Shown here: positions 49,501 to 60,881 of the stretch, piece by piece
Layout: every line of letters begins with the position of its first letter
How positions within the stretch are numbered: position 1 is the stretch's first letter
Source: Trichuris trichiura
Taxonomy: Eukaryota > Nematoda > Enoplea > Trichinellida > Trichuridae
DNA length: 64,000 nt
Direction: 5' to 3'
Assembly: GCA_037903355.1 (NCBI GenBank)
Contig: JBAJFE010000034.1
Location: 1,054,001-1,118,000, forward strand
Position numbers and translations under genes: made by a program
The notes under the pieces: generated by a model
What the model was told of the DNA's origin: nothing
What the model saw: the letters and a program-made list of their open reading frames with translations, nothing else
The model's database searches: none

Positions 49501-50679
49501 TTAATGCAACCGGTTAACTCATGCATAAGTGCACTATTCAAAACGTGCTATTTAAAATGAGCATTTAAAGAACCTGTTGAAGCTACGAATTAAAAAAATA
49601 TTTTGAAAATAAGGTAGCGTTATGGAAAGGATATAAACTGTGAACACCCACTGATAAGTTTGCAGGGATATGAGAGGCATATACAAAGAGGACACCGCTG
49701 CAGTTGGCAGAAACTTACGCCGGGTTTCATGAATGACTGTGAGCATACTGAACCTTCTAGGAAAACCAAATTTCTGAAACTTGCGCTCAGCCAACAAACC
49801 AAAGGGCCGTTTGAGGCAAAATCAATGGAACATTGAGATGTTCTGATTTTTTTATCTGCCGAGTCATTCATTACTGTTATTGTTTGATACGCACGAGTAC
49901 AACAAATTTAGGCGGTCTGAGCGGAAGAGAGAAAAAAGAGAGCACACCTATAACAGCCCGCCCAGAACGCTGTGCTGATGGGGAGCCGTTTAAGAAGGAA
50001 TAAATAGATCATTCCAGTTCAGGAGCGTTATGCAAAACTCACCTTAACAACTAGAGTCACGATGAATTACTGTTGAAACGAAAATTGAACGAACGGAAGA
50101 AAAAGATGATAATGAAAAGCAAACTCTTCCGCACGAGCTAGCCACTGCGGGACTGTTGGGTGTTTAGAAAACCATCGAATAACGGTCACAATGGTTTGTG
50201 AACTTTCCTTGCAAGCAGAACGCGGGAGGGTTAATGCAGGAGTCTGAACGAGTTCTTAATAACACTTACTATATGTTATACCTTAAAGATGATGCTTGTT
50301 CACCGAACGCATAATCCGCGAGTTCTGAAAGAGTGCATTCCACAGTCATTTCTGGTAATTTAACGTTCTAACATACTCAGGATTAATTTTTAGCATGTTT
50401 TACCCCTGCCGTGCAGAAACATTGCAAGAAAAATGAATACATATAAACCAGTGCTCATTTTAAACACTGCTTCTGTTAGTATCACGCTGTTAAGCAAGAA
50501 TCTTAATGGTACGTTTTCACCTCCAAATACAACACTTGTACTGCAGCCAATGGACGTGAAGTCATCGTTACTTTTAAAGCCCGTTAATTATGAGTAGTTT
50601 CAGGAAGCTACTGCAACAACAACACGCGACAGCGCACTTTTACTGGTTCAAATTCAGAAGGAATGTGATACTACGGATG
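46566..50679. other. Gene-poor; should hold upstream exons of the CARMIL-like gene
   Basis: The PH-domain and start exons of the minus-strand LRR gene are expected here, but I could not identify them by eye. The frame at 47839-48093 (+) and that at 49552-49871 (-) show no domains. A degenerate two-unit repeat lies at 49150-49310. Confidence 0.35.
49150..49310. repeat. Degenerate ~100-bp direct repeat, two units
   Basis: Two related stretches each run from GGTAAAAGCAGATGGCTGA or GGGCAAAACTGGATGGCTGA, through GCA..GGCAGTTATGTTC, to ..CATCTAA or TCACCTAA, about 100 bases apart. A third, more decayed relative may lie near 48590-48650 (AAAGAATGGCTGA). Unknown origin. Confidence 0.55.
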
Positions 50680-50692
50680 CAATTGGCAATAT

Positions 50693-50981
50693 GATGGTAA
50701 ATTCTTTAATACGGTTTTGTCTAGCCTGTCGTCAGCGATGATGGTAATGTCGTTGGCAATTTACCATCATCGCTGACGACCAGACAAGGTTTGTCCCGAA
50801 AGCTCCAAAATTGCTAAGTGTTTGTCCTGAATTTTTTCCTTAATAATTGCTCATCCATTCGCTGGTAGGGCATTTGCTACGGTTTGATTTCAGACGTTAT
50901 CAACGGGCTAGACAAAGCCGTGTTAAAGAATTCACCCTCATGAAAATCCACTGACCCGTTAAGAAGCACCCAATCTTCAAG
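50693..50981 (+). mobile_element. Foldback insertion of Penelope-like tail family
   Basis: A 289-bp insertion with a 13-bp duplication CAATTGGCAATAT (50680-50692 and 50982-50994). Its first ~55 bases are inverted relative to the next (CTAGCCTGTCGTCAGCGATG against CATCGCTGACGACCAGAC). The plus-oriented part has a hammerhead-like motif at 50773-50801, the module TGCTCATCCATTCGCTGGTA, and the tail ending CACCCAATCTTCAAG. Confidence 0.85.
50773..50801 (+). ncRNA. Hammerhead-ribozyme-like motif
   Basis: CTGACGAC, then an imperfect hairpin built on GACAA/TTGTC, then CGAAAGC. An inverted partial copy lies about 50 bases upstream in the same insertion. Confidence 0.35.
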
Positions 50982-51702
50982 CAATTGGCAATATTTTCAA
51001 ATTCACGACAACTGCCTGAAAGCAATATACGTTTTAATAAACAAATTCATCTTACTTCATTGGGCTAACAATCTCCATAATTCCCTCGCATAAGATCAAA
51101 ATGCTACTGAAGTAATAACAGGAATGAGTATAAAGAAGCATGACTTAAAGAGCCCGTACGCAGGAAATGTTCAAAAAATGATCAGGTTTCATTCAGAAAA
51201 ATTCGCTAAAGAAAGGCTCTTTAAGTTAGACAAATGACGTATGTTGGTGGATGAAGACCATAATGAAGACTCACTGGTAATACAAAGTGCCAATTTTCTC
51301 ATAAGGGATTTCGAAGGAATATTTTTTATGGTCGAAGCGTTGAAGCAAAAAGCTTTTTATGTTTTTTCAACAATACTTATCGTAGTACACAAGTAAGACA
51401 AGAGATAGACAATGCTTTCCCCTACAAGTAAACGCATGAAGAACAGAGAATGTTCATATATGCTCAGTTCTTAGTTAAAGTTCTTTGACAAAAATTAATA
51501 AAGCATTCTTCTTGTAACTACCACGTACTGTATCGCCTGTGTTATAATATCTATAATAGTGAGATTTCGATTAGTTGAATGCTCTTGGGGTCTGTATTAC
51601 TCGCTTTAATAGAAACGCGCTTGTGCTCTTTATTGTAGCGAGTAAAATTTTGCTATCTCTAATTTAGCTTCTGCTGAGTTCGTTTCCTACAGTTTTTTTC
51701 TC

Positions 51703-51944
51703 ATAGTTGTTCCTCTGGTTCACGGGTTTGGCCTGTTGGATGTATTTGTAAGTAAACTTCAAAATGCCCTACCAACGAATGGATGAGCAAATTGTTCTGT
51801 AATTTCTCTAGCAATTTGCTCATCCATTCGTTGGTAGGGCATTTTGAAGTTTACTTACAAATACATCCAACAGGGCAAACCCGTGAACCAGAGGAACAAC
51901 TATGAAACAACCAAAGCCTGTTAAAAGACACCCAGTCTTTCGGA
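51703..51944 (+). mobile_element. Near-perfect foldback insertion of Penelope-like tail family
   Basis: Two arms of about 85-95 bp, with ends TAGTTGTTCCTCTGGTTCAC and GTGAACCAGAGGAACAACTA, meet around 51799-51810 with a loop of only 15-20 bases. The inner end of each arm is the family module TGCTCATCCATTCGTTGGTA. Outside the right arm comes the family tail (GCCTGTTAAAAGACACCCAG). Flanks share a 12-bp repeat with one mismatch, AGTTTTTTTCTC at 51691 and AGTTTTCTTCTC at 51945. The low arm divergence suggests a recent insertion. Confidence 0.8.
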
Positions 51945-51956
51945 AGTTTTCTTCTC

Positions 51957-54900
51957 TTCATTTCGAAACCTTTCACGGCTTTTTCCTGTTCGTTCCTGTA
52001 GTGAATTTGTCTAATTAAATCAAAACAACTGCTCCGCCAGCGTAAGAATTATCGATTACTAGGAAAAGATGCAGAACAATTTTTCCATTGACTTAGTTCA
52101 ATCACTAAAAATCACTAAAAGAACGATCTATATATGAAACAACTTCCGTCACAAGGCATCACTCCTTCAAACATTTCTCCACTTGAGGCTTATAAGCGAA
52201 AACTTTTTTAGGTGCTCATTGCTGAACCTATCGTCCTCATATATCACATGCAGCGATTTCATGTAAAATGTTGTTTCCTAAGAGCGTTCTTATAGCATTG
52301 TGGGAGAACTGAATATACATAAACAGTTTCATGGTCTTGTTCCTGAAAAGGCTACTTCTTACAAAACATGTCTAAGTCATATTCTTCTGTTAAATGGGCC
52401 GCTAAACATTCAGTACCATCTAACTGAAAGCACAGCTCTGCGTTACATGCAAAGTATGCAGGGAAATGGAAGAGTAACGTTGATGAAGAGAAAAAACTTT
52501 GTCCGTGAAAACTGCATGGCAGAACTAAATTAAATTAAAGTATTGTTATTATTGTTCTTATGGCATTAAGTATTCTGCAGTGCTTTTATATTTCTCAGTT
52601 GTGCTGTCTAAGAAAGTAGAACTTAGAACCACGCGTCTGTCAAAAACTTTTCGTTTCCATATTTGCTCATTTTACGTCTTAAAGACTTTGATCTTTTACG
52701 ACCTTGGTCTTTCGCTTTACAGAGATCCAAGATAGTCTTTTTTGCAATTGGAATTTCATCAAGTATAATTGGCGTTTGAATTGACGAAGCATGTTGTTAA
52801 AGTGATTTGAAATGAAAATGGCACCGCTGTTGTAAAGTTTTTGCCCGCACTACTCGACAGATTTAGTGGTGACTCACAATGCTTGGATATCTCTACTGTT
52901 CAAAAGAGAAACTGTTTCAACGTAAAGAAGGTGCGGCTTGACGGATTCGTTAAAATGGAAATCACATTGAGATATCACACTTTGTTATTACTCTAACAGT
53001 GAAACAGCAAAAGCTGTTGACATTTCCTCACGGGACTTTCAAAAGTGAAGGCAGGCAGAACAGTTGTTTCAGGCTGGTCTCCAATTGTCTTCGCAACTGG
53101 AAAAGTGATCAGCTTAGTAAATCCGGCTGCTACGGGCAGCTGAATATCCACAGGGATATACTTCAATTGCTGTGTTAGTCATAATTATAACTTTGAAATT
53201 TAAATTTTTTGAAAGAGTCCAATGTTTTCCGGGAACGAGTTAAAATTACCTATTCGAAAAACATTCAGACTGATATGAAAATGAGTACCGTAACATTAAA
53301 AGAATTAGTCTATTACGCGCAAGACTTTCTCCCATTAGACATCACGAAAGACAATTGCAATTGACACTAAAACTGCGCTGCAGTGATACAATTTTCCGTG
53401 AGCAGTGAAAGTTAACTGCTGATCAACGTGAGTGTGTCTGCGTGTTTACTTCCGACAGTTGCGCAGGTGGCACTTCGAACTTTGGTAAATTTGATCATTA
53501 GTTAGTTTACAAAGCAGCCAGGAATCATTAGTACCTTTCAAGCATGTGAATGTTAACGCGGATTTAATGTCTACCAAACAGAGCCTACTCCATTCACCAT
53601 AATTAAAGTGAAATGAAAGAGTCAGTTAACAGCACCTTCTACACGCTGTATTCTTGCCCTAACATTAGGTTAAAGGTATTAAATTAGCATGTCTGAATAC
53701 AACTTTCTAAGAATGCGATATTCAGTTTTTCAAAGATGTGCTTTCGTGTTTTGTGTTATTTTTGAACCTTCACGTAAAACATAGTTCTGAATATGGAAAG
53801 GCTAATATGTAATCAAACTATTCAACTTTGCAAAATGCCTAAGATCTTTTCGCCTTAATGATCACGTTCATGGCTATGCTTTAAATGCGCAAGCTGTGCT
53901 GCAATTCAATAAAGTTTAGCTGCAATAAAACAACCTAAATGGAGCCTGGACGAAATGATTTCTCCACCTTTTGTTTGTTCTTCGCATCCCCAATTAGGCA
54001 TATGAACAAACTGTAGCTGAAGGGGCCATCATTAGTATAATAAAATATCCTTTAATTAATTTGAAATATGTTTGCTAGTTATGCCTTAGACAGCAGTAAA
54101 TTTAGGTCTCTGTAATCTCCATATTCATCTAATCAGTTCTACGGTACTTCATTATTGATTTATTTCATTCTGCCATATACCTTCTGTGTCTTAAGTTGCC
54201 GCCCACTTTCTACACAGGATTTATAATGCAGCAATATCCGCAAAGTATACATATAGGGCCTAATATCTGCGAAGAATCTGCATAAACATGCCTTACAAAT
54301 ATGAGCTCATCCGTCTGTAACATACTTGAAGTAAAGACCTAAAAGCTTATTAGTGATTTGTGGAGTTCAAAGATAACGTAGCGTCTTACCCAATCTTGAA
54401 GTCACCTGATTCTCGTTGGCTTCGTGTACTAAAGCCTAGAACTGGTGAAAATCGGATCAGCTGTTTAGGCCTTGTTTTATGATTGCAAACTGAATAGCAT
54501 TAGCAGGAACCAAATTATTTCGAAATGGAATTTGCATTGTCTGCTGTAAATGCCCATATGTTGGATAACATATTCTCTGCTAAATGTGTCTCAGAAAGGT
54601 GTTTCAGGCTTTGTTTGGCAAGATGTCCAACATAATACTATTATCTGCGTTTACTATTGAAACTGGAGGGCTTCTTATGGCTCACTTAATGCTATTCGCC
54701 ATTAATACTTATACAAAATTCAAAAGAGAATCAAGTATTTATTTGAGAAACGTTCCAGACAAGAAATCATTACGTATTACATTTGGTTTCTTGCAATCAG
54801 ACCCACGTTCGTAAAAAAATGGCCTGGGCGTTGATACTGTCGGTGTTAACCACATTTAGGCCGCAAAGCCTTCAGTGAAGAGGCTTCAGCTGTCACACGG

Positions 54901-55729
54901 TGACTCAACATGGCTGAGTGATGCGATATTGTTCGAACTGGAAGTTTGGTTTTGTGCAGTTGGGACGAACGTTCAGGCAAGTAAGGTAAACCCAGAGGAG
55001 TCGTCACGGCTTGCACTTTTTGAAAATTGCAAATTAAATAATTCGAACTAGAATGGAACTGTGCAATAACGACAAAATTATCAGTTTGCGGATGATGCCC
55101 TTATTCCATTTAATATTTGGCAGTTTGACTATGAGAACCTATCTGTAGGTTCGTAAGCGTTAATGCTATTTATAGTTGGATATCCATAGCATTTATCGCA
55201 CTTGCGGTTGCGCTGAAAAGTTTCAGCTTGACTACAAACATCATAGGTATAAAGTAAATATTGCCATGCCTCTCAAGCTCAGGACACACTGAGCAATCGT
55301 AGCTAAACTGACGAGTCTCTTTATGTTGTACTAGATTTTGAGGGGCCCAGCTTTGCTTGTTGAAGTATTACGTACTGCTGAGCGTTTATTCTAATATACT
55401 CTGCGTGACTTCACGGTTAATCATTCAATGGTGAATTACTTGGCTGAACACGAACACTTCACCAGCGCATTAAAGTTTGACAGATTTCATCTTGTTGTAG
55501 CATTACATTAGTCCAATTAAAACTGCATGCACAGCACACGGCTGTAAATTGACAGTGCACGCTCTTTCTCGCGAATTCTACCTTCCATACTTCAAAGGTC
55601 CTTGTCCTAAGATGCACTATTGACTGGATTCTACCGTTGATTTAGTAAATTAGCCAGTAACTGTAAACTCATTCGCTCAATCTCAGGTCGAATTATTTTA
55701 GCCAATCTAGATGTAGGCTTGCCTTCTAA
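51957..55729. other. Gene-poor stretch
   Basis: A short minus-oriented fragment of the Penelope-type tail family lies near 52011-52046 (TAATTAAATCAAAACAACTG, shared with 60308-60330). A frame at 54584-54814 has a hydrophobic run (GGLLMAHLMLFAINTYTKFK) that could be one membrane exon, but nothing supports a gene. Confidence 0.4.
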
Positions 55730-55756
55730 GTGCAGCTTTCTTGCTTGTTGAATGTA

Positions 55757-55940
55757 ATGGAATTTTTGCAACACTGTGCTCTAAACAGCAGTGGTGGTGA
55801 TCAACTTGACGACGTGCATCAGCGAATCGGAAGTTTCTTATATTTGTCTTCAGGAACTTTTGGTATATTTGCTAATGCCCTCGCTTTTGTCTCCGTTATA
55901 AAGACAAGACGCCGTTCTAAGGAAGTTTTACTTGTAGCAG
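55757..55940 (+). CDS. First exon of a 7TM receptor-like gene (fragment)
   Basis: From ATG at 55757 the exon encodes a short N-terminus with an NSS glycosylation sequon, then IGSFLYLSSGTFGIFANALAFVSVI. That has the small-residue/Asn pattern of TM1 in rhodopsin-like and nematode chemoreceptor 7TM proteins. The basic loop KTRRRSKEVLLVAG follows and the exon ends in a good donor (GTAAAG). I found no TM2 exon downstream, so this may be a relic or a gene with long introns. Family assignment rests on one helix and is tentative. Confidence 0.4.
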
Positions 55941-58900
55941 GTAAAGTGCTGATTTTCCTCTCAGGAAATTGTTCCTTGGTTAAAATTTTGTCCAGCGCTT
56001 GTTTGCATACCATAAAGACCATACTACGTGTCCTAAGATGATAATATGAGTTCCGTATGTTTCCTTTCTTGCACTACAATAATCACTGAGTTAAAAAGCA
56101 AACCGATGTGGAAGTATTTTTGCTGGAGTTAATTGACCTCGGTTGGAATGATGGTTATGGGAAACAAATATTAGTATGTTTTGCAACATGGATCAGTTAT
56201 TTTGTGGCTTCGCTAAATTCAAGTGCATTCCACCGATTTTAAAGTTTACATTAAGGGTAGCAAAAAGTGGAAGTACAGCAGATCTTTGTACTGCCTAGTA
56301 TTACCCAATGTAGTGAAAAGCTGATACCCTTACCACTGTACTTACGTCATTGAAGAATAGCATTTTGTTCACGAATCAGCAAAGATCTCCCATAAGAAGA
56401 CGCTTTAAGAGAGGCTGTTTTTTTCATTTTGTTGGGAAAAGTCTTCCTCACAGGTTTGAAGTAATAAACTACCTAGCAAAAAGATTATTACGCGATCTAG
56501 ATTTGTAGCTGTAGGTACCTTTTCAATCAACAAATGTCTCTCGTTGCCAACGGCAACTGGAATTCCTAATTTTACTAAAGTGGAAATAATCACGCTTGTT
56601 CCTAACTTTCACTTTTGAAATGGCTTTGACGGGCTCAACGTTGGCAATGATTGTAATGAAAGAGAAGCCATAGGTGCAAGAACAGCAAAAGCGGTAGTTT
56701 CGTTCGAGCCAAAAAGAACCACAGCTAGTGATGTGATCTAATCTGTGCTGGTAGATGCGGTTCAAAGAGTAATCAAAAGATAAGTTAATCATGGCATAAC
56801 TAGCAAATTAGCAGACCCAGACTATTTCAAAACAACTTGACGAAGCGAAAGCAAAACGATGATGCCAGCTTGTTCTGCTAACATTATCTTTTCAAATAGC
56901 AGGCGCTTTTAAACAAAAAGAAATACGGAATAACGTTAAGGGGAAATGACCAACGACAACAGCATTAGTTAAGAGAAAACGTTTCTGCCAACTTGGCATA
57001 CTATCAATTAGCCAAAGCAAGTATTTCCAACAATGGGTGGTGCTGAATTCGATCAAAACGCGAAGTACTGCCACTGCGCTGCAGCAGCAGTACTACTGAG
57101 CGGAGGTGCTGCTCTGGCATTTTTCAGAACATACAGAATCACGGTTACTGTGATGCCTTTGAAGGAATGTACACACAACAGCTGCGCCGGATAGCCTTTT
57201 TCAAACGTGCGGTCGCCTTTCTCAGAATAATTGCATGAACCCACTGCGAGGCGGAACGGGCTTTTTAATTTAGAAAGTTCAACGAAAAAAATAATTGAGT
57301 AAAATATGCAAGTGTAACTTAATGACTGATGAAAACGGAAGGGGAATTAAATGCAATTTAAGCCCAATTAAGCCCAAGCACAATACTAATTTTATGAATA
57401 CGACTTTTCATAACCTGGAAGCCCGTCTAAGATTCATCTAAGTCAGCGATTTATGAATGGATCAAGCCTTTCAAGGATGGAAGGAAAAGAGTTGAAGGCG
57501 ATGCAATAGAGAAGAGACCGTTGCCTACAGCACGTGAACAAACTGGGGCTCTTTTGATAAACCTGGTGGAAACAAATCATCGAATAGTAATAGATTGTCA
57601 TCTAGTTAAGTTTACCGGTTGTAGTGCCAAATGAAAATTTCAATCCGAGAAAGCTGTGAACTTGCTGGATTCCCCAAAAGTGCTTTGCGAAAACTTAAAT
57701 GAACCAAAGAGCTGAACTTCGTTTAGCATCTTTGACATAGATTGAAGCGAACAAGTCTCAGTTTTTTGATCAAATCGTCATTGGAGGCGAAACATGAGTC
57801 TATCAATGCAACAGACTAAGCGAAATCCAGACATGGCAATGGTTACCCAGGAGATTAACAAGGCCAGTAAATTTCAAAACGGAGAGGCCATCTAAGAAGA
57901 TTATGGGTGCCGTTTTAGGGCAGACGGAATAATTGTGACTGACTGCCTCTAGGGGCATGAAAAAAATTGCAAAACAGCTTTGATAGGAAGTCTCCGACTG
58001 CTTTAGCTGAAATACGGCGAGGGAAGCTTCACCGTACAATCTTGTTATATCATGAGAATGGCCTGGCTCGCTAAGCGTCATTTCTGAGCAGCTTTCTTCG
58101 TAAGTTTAGCTGGAAGGTTGCCTCAGCTCCATTCATGTCCTTCAAAAATGTTTTCTCTTTTCAAAGCTATCTGAGTCTACTCTGACCTTCTGCTTAACGG
58201 AATAACTAGTTTCAACATAGTGCAGTTTGCAACTCCTAGACTTCTGCAAAGAAGAGTTGCTGATGTGGGAATTCAATTTCTTAGAGCTATTGACGGATCA
58301 AAGATATACTGAAGAATAATTTTAATACCGCTGTGAATTGCAACCTTCCTTCATTTTTTCAGTAACTTTTTCAACAACCTACGCAAAACAGCGATTTAAG
58401 GAAATGTCTGCTAGCTAAATTCAGCCAGAAAGAAAGAATAAGAAAGCAAAAAAGGAAAAACGGTCAGACATCGGCATCCGCGGTTTCTGTCTCCACTGCC
58501 AACGTGATTTAATATTACATAGTTCAAGAATTGCGTAAGAAGTAAAACGGTTTCTGAAGTTTCTGCATATACAAATCTAATTGATCATTAAAAACCAGCA
58601 GTACTGACGGCGTCGATGGAGTTTTCATCAGTTTCCATGTTTTCTTTATGACGATACCTACGCTCTTTGTTTAGACAAGCGAGGCAGCTAGAATCCAGAG
58701 ATGCCTCATTGATAAAGAACGACAAGCTATTAGCGGTATAATCTTCTTTATCGGTGATTCACAGAGTTGCTGCTGCTGCTGCCGACTAAACATTCAGTAA
58801 ATAGCTGCACAATGTCAGGATGCCCATTCAGAAGAAGCTATGAATTAGTGTGACAATGCCTACATGTAGGTTGATTCCCTGGCGGTTACGGGGCAATGAA

Positions 58901-60241
58901 GCAGCGCCTAACTCGGGATGCTGTGACATCCTGTGGACCAGACCTCCTGGATCGATGTCCACATTCGCTGGTCAACTTCCTAGGAGGAGCACAGCCTCGC
59001 TGACCTGCGCCCTTGAGGAAAACCGGTTCGATGGTACCCTCCGTGAGAGATGCTAGTGTCAACAAAAACAGGCTTATTTATGTATGAGTGCAATATGTCT
59101 TCGTGTTAAAACCAACCTGTGTACGCGTTCATAAGCACTCGCTATTATCCGCGGCCATCTCAGAACGTATTACCTGCGGACAAGGAAGTTTTACTTTTGT
59201 TTTCTGATGTCCCCTTGCTGACGTTAGGATTCTTTCTTGGACTGATCATGTGTTACCACCCTTAGAATTCCTTTGCCAAACTCATTTCCATCTTCCTGTG
59301 AGAATTCTCATGCACTCACTTTCTTTTTCTTCCCGCTTTTGCTAGTGGCATTCGTCCTTTTCTTTCCCTTTCCTCTTCGGCCGTGCTTTTCTGCTGATGT
59401 TTCACCTATGAATAATTGATAATATAATATTCTTGTTTGCTGAAATGACAAAAAGCCCATCGATGCAGTGGTGGCTGTTCAGTTGCGTGCACGTGCACTA
59501 CTTCAGAATGCAACACTGCGTGTTATTAACCAGGTTTATTCGAATTTCACTGAGCTGTATTCAACTTCTACAGCGGATGATAAAGTGCGCCTTATGTGAA
59601 GGGTTTCTTGTAAAGAAGAAATTGACTTTCTTCGATTCCATAGAGCAAAAGCAGCCTGGTAAGCGTGAAAGAACATCAACTACAACAGAGCTAAGAGATC
59701 AGTGAATTGTAGATAACTTACAACAGCAGCAAGCAGTGTTGCCTTTTGGACTGAGTGAAATAAACGCATCTAACTGCCCTTCATTCGAGGATGAGCTTTT
59801 TGCCATTTTATCAAACAAGAATGTAAACCTGTAATCGGAGTGGAGTAGGAATAGAACAGGAAGCAAAACAGAAGAACAAAAAGATTGAAGATAGTTGAAA
59901 ATGACTGGCAGCGGCAAAAGAAGAAGAAAAAAAGAAAACGAGCAAGAACAAAAAGTAGAATGTGCTTAGGGTTGGCTGTGACATAAAATATGACTCCAGT
60001 TGAGTCTTTTTTCGTCCTTCCGTCCGTGCTTCATCTCCTTAGAAGTTACGTTTTAAGCGTCTTCCGTCTCCCCGGTGTAGGGGAGAAACATCCGTTTTTA
60101 AGTTCATGGCGAACACTTGCTATGCAATTGATCGGGACCCTTGCAATGTCACTTGTTACGATAGATCTTATGCCTACAAAACTTTAAAAGTAAACCACAA
60201 AACCCAGCACCCTAAATTCCTGATTTCCCTTTAAGCTGTTG
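55941..60241. other. Gene-poor stretch with one GC-rich island
   Basis: No supported gene. A GC-rich segment at about 58870-59056 contrasts with its surroundings. A (GCT)n-type run lies at about 58769-58783. Frames at 59433-59705 and 59990-60187 have no recognisable features. Confidence 0.4.
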
Positions 60242-60445
60242 TAGTATGAAGTGGTTGTAAGGTCTTCTACGGCTTTCCCCGTTTTTTCGTTGTGCTGTTA
60301 TCTGTAATTAAACTAAAACAACTGCTCTACCAACGGATGGATGAGCCGTTATTAAGAAAAAGTACAGATATCAACGCACTCAACTTTTTTAATGTTCAAA
60401 GCTTTCGGAACGCTCCAGTTCCGTCGTCAGTGAGGTGGTGGAGCT
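60242..60445 (-). mobile_element. Penelope-like tail-family copy, minus orientation
   Basis: On the minus strand the order is hammerhead-like motif (60430-60402: CTGACGAC, hairpin GGAAC/GTTCC, GAAAGC), then the module GGCTCATCCATCCGTTGGTA, then GTTTTAGTTTAATTACAG, then GTAGAAGACCTTACAACCAC, colinear with the 16493 copy. The extreme 3' tail is missing or diverged and I see no target duplication. Confidence 0.7.
60402..60430 (-). ncRNA. Hammerhead-ribozyme-like motif (best preserved)
   Basis: CTGACGAC, a perfect 5-bp stem GGAAC/GTTCC with loop TGGAGC, then GAAAGC. Just 5' on the same strand is CTCA and about 30 bases 3' is TGAG, which could form stem I. This copy is the best candidate for a cleavage test. 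Confidence 0.42.
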
Positions 60446-60881
60446 AGTTGTAGTATAAAATAATAAACAATGGTCCAGGTCGTTGGAAAGCTGAGATAGA
60501 TCGATGGATGTGTTCATCTTCTCTTGCTTTTTTCCGACACTGACCAAACAGTTGAGATACCTATTCCTCAAAAGAGTCCTTTTCCAAACGCCTTGATTAG
60601 GCTTTTTTTAACGAAAATTCTTGATCACATGCGCTTATCTGTTTGCACACTGTTAGCTTAAAATCCCTGTCATGAGAAGGCAAGGAAGCTGAGACAAAAC
60701 ATTTTGGCACATGTTATTATTAATATTAATTTGCCATATGGTATGCTGCTGTTTTACGTCCGTCTACATCAAAGGGTGGTAACGAGGTGATTGATTTTTT
60801 CAAATGAAAGGCGGCTCATGAAGCAGGATGTTCCTGTGGTTTAAGAAAACTTCCTTTCTGTCAGAGCCCGTGCTAGTGGAA

